NCBI RefSeq assembly: GCF_011388215.1 | Contig: NZ_CP049989.1 | Coordinates: forward strand, 1,364,001 to 1,428,000 | Direction of reading: 5' to 3' | DNA from: Hydrogenophaga crocea | GTDB lineage: Bacteria; Pseudomonadota; Gammaproteobacteria; Burkholderiales; Burkholderiaceae_C | DNA: 64,000 bases | In this document: positions 49,211 to 64,000 of the stretch, in pieces | Layout of the letters: the number at the start of each line of letters is the position of its first letter | Position numbering within the stretch: the first letter of the stretch is position 1 | Notes under the pieces: model-generated | Told to the model about the DNA's origin: nothing | Databases searched by the model: none | What the model saw: only the letters and a program-made list of their open reading frames with translations | Position numbers and translations under genes: made by a program

Positions 49211-50024
49211 GCGTCGATCCCCCGGATCCATTGGGACAGTGCCTGCAGCGCCTGCTGCGGCACCAGCGCGGTGTTGACCGCCTCTTCCGAGGTCCAGTCG
49301 AAATGCACCGGCACCGACTGGTGCACGGCCGCGATGCCCGCGCCGTTGAGGGCCTGCGCCAGGTCCTCGGGCATGGGGTCGGGTTCGTGGGTCAGCACCA
49401 CGGCCTCGCTGGCGCGCAGCGCGCGGTAATCGGCCGCGCCCACGCGGGCCAGCTGCGCCGGCAGATCGGGGTGCAGGCCGAAGCCGAGCAGCTCGGTGCA
49501 GCTGATGGCGCCCTCGGCGGTGTCGGCGCCGGTCGGGGGCAGGGCCCCGGCTTGCCGCAGCGGCTGCAGCGCTCGCGCGTGCGCGGCGCGCAGCTCGGCG
49601 AGGTAGGCCTCGCCCGAGACCACGGGCGCCCACAGGCCGATGCGGTGCGGCGCCGGCGTCAGGCCGACGCAGGCGCGCGCAGCGATCACGCCGGCCAGCC
49701 GCGCGCAGACCCAGGAGAGCTGCCGCGCGCGCGAGCGGCGCAGCAGCTCGGCGTGGGCCAGGCGCAGGTCGTCGACCCAACGATCGAGCTGGCCGTCTTC
49801 GTCCTCGCCCAAGGACTCGCCGGTGCCGAAGTAGTCGAAGCGCAGCGCGGCCGTGCCGGCCTGCGCGAGTTCTTCGGCCAGCAGGCGGTAGAGGCGGTGG
49901 ATGCGCACCGCCTCCTGGCCCAGGGGATTGCACAGCAGCACCGCGTGACCGCTGTTGCGGGCCGGGTGCGCGGGGTGGAACACACCATAGAGGGGGTTGT
50001 CAGGGCCGCCGAAGCGCAGGGGCG

Positions 50025-50028
<4 letters not shown>
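49207..50028 (-). CDS. Alpha/beta hydrolase-fold protein without nucleophile (type-2 partner)
   Basis: The 273-residue protein has the same fold ([41 protein letters not shown]). The nucleophile-elbow region reads W-V-C-A-R-L-A-G, with Arg where the catalytic Ser or Cys should be, so it may be a non-catalytic partner of the 48356 protein. Members of the exosortase-associated hydrolase 2 type, as I recall them, show a similar G-L-R-L-G elbow. ATG 50028 overlaps the NRPS stop by four bases. Confidence 0.78.
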
Positions 50029-61528
<11,500 letters not shown>

Positions 61529-61532
<4 letters not shown>

Positions 61533-62374
61533 GCGCGCACCAGCTTCTGACGGATCCAGTCCGTCGTCATGTCGATGAACGCCTGTTTGGCAGGCCCGCT
61601 GGTGATGAGGTGGTCGGTGTTTTGCAGCATTTCGAACGAGACGCGGGGCAGCCAGGGTTGGCCACGGAACATGGCGGCGAATTGACCGCGGTGATTGAAC
61701 CACTCGGGCTGGCCGCCGCAGTAGGCGAAGAGCAGTTCGACGCCCTGCGAGGTGAGGCGTTCCACACGGGCCATGAATTCTTCTTTGGGCGGCGAGGTCG
61801 ACATCTCGCCCTTGGGCTTGGGCGGGGTGTTGTCGGGCGCCATGAGGCGCAGCCGGCGCAGCAGCATCACCGCGGCCTTCTGCGCCGAGCCGGCCAGACC
61901 GGCGCGGCCGATCTTGAAGGCCAGGGTGCGCAGGCGCGACTGCAGCGTCTGGTAGGCGTACATGTCCCACAGCAGCACGGCGCGCATGCGCGCGTCTTCG
62001 AGCGCCACCAGGTGGCCGATGATGGCGCCCGAGCACAGGCCGACCATCATGAAGCGGCCGCAGCCGAACTGCGCCTGGGCCGCATCCATCACGTCGCGCG
62101 TGTCGGCCACCCACTGCTGCGTGACGGTGCGCGTGCTGCTGCTGCGCTGGCTGTCGCCCAGGCCGCTCATGTCGAAGCGCACCGAGGGTATGCCCATGTC
62201 GGCGAGCACGCGCGCCAGCAGCACGTTGATGCGGTGCGGCCCGCTGCGCGGGATCACGCCGGAGTTGCTCAGGATGACCACCAGGGGCGTGGGTACGCCG
62301 GGCAGGCGGTTGGCGGGCGTGAAAGTGGCCACGAGGTGACCCTCCGCGCCCACGATTCGGGTGTGTTCCTGCAT
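61529..62374 (-). CDS. Alpha/beta hydrolase with Cys nucleophile elbow (type-1, upstream copy)
   Basis: The 281-residue hydrolase-fold protein is parallel to the gene at 48356. It has a start with [37 protein letters not shown], a nucleophile elbow G-L-C-S-G-A (Cys) and His in NTDHLIT. It starts five bases after the type-2 partner ends and overlaps the NRPS start by four bases. A Cys-His-Asp triad would recall dienelactone hydrolase and PHB synthase. The substrate is unknown. Confidence 0.8.
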
Positions 62375-62378
62375 GGGA

Positions 62379-63185
62379 TCAGTTCAGAGAGGCGAGCATC
62401 ACGCGCGGGATGTCGGGCGGGGCGATGGCGGTGCCCATGGCCTGACTCGACATCCAGTCGGTGGGGTGTTCGACCGTGTGCAGGCGCAGCGCGGGCAGGC
62501 CGGCGTGCGCTTCGAAGGGGTTGGCCTGGCCGGGCTTGAGCGCGCAGGTGATGCGCAGCCCGCGCCGCAGCGCCGGCGCGAGTTTGAGCGCACCCAGTTC
62601 GCGCAGGCCCGCCACCAGGCGTTCGCCGAGCGCGAAGCCGAGCACGTCGCCGGGCACCTGCGGCTCCTGCACCTTGCCGCTGGCGCGCAGCTGCGCCCAG
62701 GGCTGGGCGAACATCATCGCGAGTTCCTGGCGGTGGCCGGCCAGCAGCGCTTCGAGGTAGGCCGGGCCGTCGAGCACCGGCTCCCACAGCACCAGGTGGC
62801 GCGGCGGCATGGGGGCCAGCAGCGCGGCGCGCAGCGCGATCACCGCGCCCAGGCCCATGCCGAACCAGTGCACCGGCACGCTGCCATCGCCGGCGAGCTG
62901 CTGGTGCGCGGTCAAGGTGTCGCGCACCCAGTCGTCGAGCGACTGGGCCTGCTCGTCACCGGGCGAATCGCCGGTGCCGTGGTAGTCGAAGCGCAGCGTC
63001 TCCACGCCCTCGCGCGAGAGGCGTTCGGCGGCCACGCGGAACACGGCGGCGCTGCGCACCGCTTCCTGGCCGATGGGGCGGCACAGCAGGAAGCGCGCGC
63101 GCGGGGACGCGCCGTTGTCGGGCGCCAGGTGCACGCCCACCATGGGGCGCTCGGGCGTGCCGAAATGCTGGATCGAGATGCTCAT
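62379..63185 (-). CDS. Alpha/beta hydrolase-fold protein without nucleophile (type-2, upstream copy)
   Basis: The 268-residue protein aligns with the 49207 gene by eye (FLLCRPIGQEAVRSAAVFRVAAERLSREG; LRFDYHGTGDS). Its elbow is G-M-G-L-G, with Gly at the nucleophile position, so no Ser or Cys is available. It follows the right-edge carrier-protein gene by 14 bases and precedes the type-1 copy, the same order as after the NRPS. Confidence 0.78.
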   Translation of the reverse strand: MSISIQHFGTPERPMVGVHLAPDNGASPRARFLLCRPIGQEAVRSAAVFRVAAERLSREGVETLRFDYHGTGDSPGDEQAQSLDDWVRDTLTAHQQLAGDGSVPVHWFGMGLGAVIALRAALLAPMPPRHLVLWEPVLDGPAYLEALLAGHRQELAMMFAQPWAQLRASGKVQEPQVPGDVLGFALGERLVAGLRELGALKLAPALRRGLRITCALKPGQANPFEAHAGLPALRLHTVEHPTDWMSSQAMGTAIAPPDIPRVMLASLN

Positions 63186-63199
63186 GGGCGCAGGAGGGC

Positions 63200-64000
63200 T
63201 CAGGCGCGCTGCACGAGCCGGCGCAGCCGGCCCAGCAGCCCGCCCGGGGCGGTGTCGGCCGGGGCCGGGTTGGCGGCGGCGGGCGCGGGCGCTTCGGCCT
63301 GCAGGCCGTCGTAGGCGGCGGCGAGCTGGGCCAGCGATTCGGACACCAGGCGGCGCGGGCTCACCTGTTTGCCGATGCGCTTTTCGAGCCGCTGCACCGC
63401 CTGCATGGCGCTCAGCGAGGTGCCGCCGAGGTCGAAGAAATTGTCGTTGCGGCGGATGGCCGTGGTGCCCAGCAGCTCGCTCCAGACCGCGAAAACTTCA
63501 CGCTCGGTGGCGCTGCCCTGGAAGTGCTCGGCGACCTGGCTCGCGGCGCGGCGGCGCGGGCGCGAGGCGGAGGCCAGCAGGCGGCCGTCGGGCGTGCTCG
63601 CGAGGCGCTCGAGGCACAGCAGGTCGGTGCGCGCGCGCACGGCCGCCGGCAGCGCGGCGTTCAGGCGCTGGCCGGCGCGCTCCATCAGGGCGTCGACACC
63701 GCCGTCGGGCACGCTGGCGTCGAGCTCGATGCCGATCTGCAGGCGGCGTTCGCCCGTGGCCGTGGTGTGCAGCGCGCTGGCCACGCGCGCCACCAGCGGC
63801 AGCTGCGCAAGGTCTTTCTCCAGGGCATCGAGCGCCAGGCGCTCGCCGGCCAGCACGGCGTGCGGGCCGTCTTCGCCCAGGTACTGCAGCACGCCATCGG
63901 CGCGCCAGCGCGCGCGCATGCCGCTGGCGCGCCACGCGCCGTCGCTGCCGCGCAGCCACAGCGGTGCGGCCACGGCGAGGCCGGCGGGCCGGTCGGCCGC
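63200..64000 (-). CDS. Partial NRPS-like ligase ending in a carrier domain
   Basis: Its 5' end is beyond the right edge, and the frame is open from base 64,000. The visible part is the C-terminal subdomain of an adenylate-forming ligase followed by a carrier protein, with phosphopantetheine Ser in FFDLGGTSLSAM (codon 63416-63418). The ligase tail is divergent. The A8 loop that usually reads GRxDxQVKIRG is not recognisable, and the A10 NGK is S-T-P-D-G-R-L, with Arg instead of the catalytic Lys. A short Ala/Pro-rich stretch and a basic end follow. It could be an exosortase-associated AMP ligase with fused carrier, or a degenerate NRPS module. Confidence 0.78.
   Translation of the reverse strand, partial: AADRPAGLAVAAPLWLRGSDGAWRASGMRARWRADGVLQYLGEDGPHAVLAGERLALDALEKDLAQLPLVARVASALHTTATGERRLQIGIELDASVPDGGVDALMERAGQRLNAALPAAVRARTDLLCLERLASTPDGRLLASASRPRRRAASQVAEHFQGSATEREVFAVWSELLGTTAIRRNDNFFDLGGTSLSAMQAVQRLEKRIGKQVSPRRLVSESLAQLAAAYDGLQAEAPAPAAANPAPADTAPGGLLGRLRRLVQRA

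Noticed and set aside
61533..62114. NRPS start further upstream inside the hydrolase gene
   Set aside because: The added ~194 residues are antisense-like low-complexity sequence in another frame of the 61529 hydrolase, while the ATGA overlap at 61532 is typical of this region.

Overview
The window is high-GC DNA from a betaproteobacterium, most likely Burkholderiales and probably Comamonadaceae-like. The evidence is a phaC-phaA-phaB operon, an intracellular PHB depolymerase, a soluble RnfB-type ferredoxin, a zeta-class maleylacetoacetate isomerase, and an exosortase-A (XrtA/PEP-CTERM) type exopolysaccharide locus. I found no rRNA, tRNA, CRISPR array, transposase or prophage gene. Genes are densely packed, and many stop/start pairs overlap by four bases (ATGA or TTGA).

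Bases 1-23,600 are mainly carbon-storage and central metabolism. They hold the end of an old yellow enzyme, maiA, pgeF and phaCAB with a strong terminator. Next comes a two-gene unit with a CesT-like type III secretion chaperone, then an HD-GYP-like protein with a lost HD dyad, and dusA. A GntR-family regulator is divergent from a complete propionyl-CoA to succinyl-CoA operon (methylmalonyl-CoA mutase, meaB, pccB, pccA, epimerase). After these lie a chemoreceptor with a C-terminal sensory domain, rsxB, phaZ, a DOPA-dioxygenase-like gene and an aromatic/aspartate aminotransferase.

Bases 23,600-45,100 are one long rightward polysaccharide operon of the XrtA type: export lipoprotein, chain-length protein, tyrosine autokinase, outer-membrane protein, AAA ATPase, polysaccharide deacetylase, FemAB-like protein, several glycosyltransferases, an asparagine-synthase-like amidotransferase, a membrane glycosyltransferase, an O-antigen-ligase-like protein, a second FemAB/GNAT-like protein and a PIG-L deacetylase. 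The exosortase normally found beside the amidotransferase is absent: the flanking genes are only 2 bases apart. No PEP-CTERM substrate, Prs regulator or priming sugar transferase is in the window.

Bases 45,100-64,000 run mostly leftward and carry a flippase, a phosphopantetheinyl transferase, a divergent JmjC/cupin-like protein and a giant four-module non-ribosomal peptide synthetase (A-PCP-C-A-PCP-C-A-PCP-C-A-PCP, about 3,835 residues, no thioesterase). A second carrier-protein-bearing ligase gene runs off the right edge. Each carrier-bearing gene is followed by the same pair of alpha/beta hydrolases, one with a Cys nucleophile elbow and one with no nucleophile. The NRPS has a 1,679-base, about 99.5% identical internal duplication of an adenylation domain. 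Its third adenylation domain looks like the same scaffold with only the roughly 450-base substrate-pocket core replaced.

The candidate new system is the fusion of an XrtA-less polysaccharide export operon with an NRPS, PPTase, paired hydrolases and possible oxygenase. The sequence suggests that a short peptide is made and either attached to, or exported with, the polysaccharide. That link is inference from gene context, not something the sequence proves.
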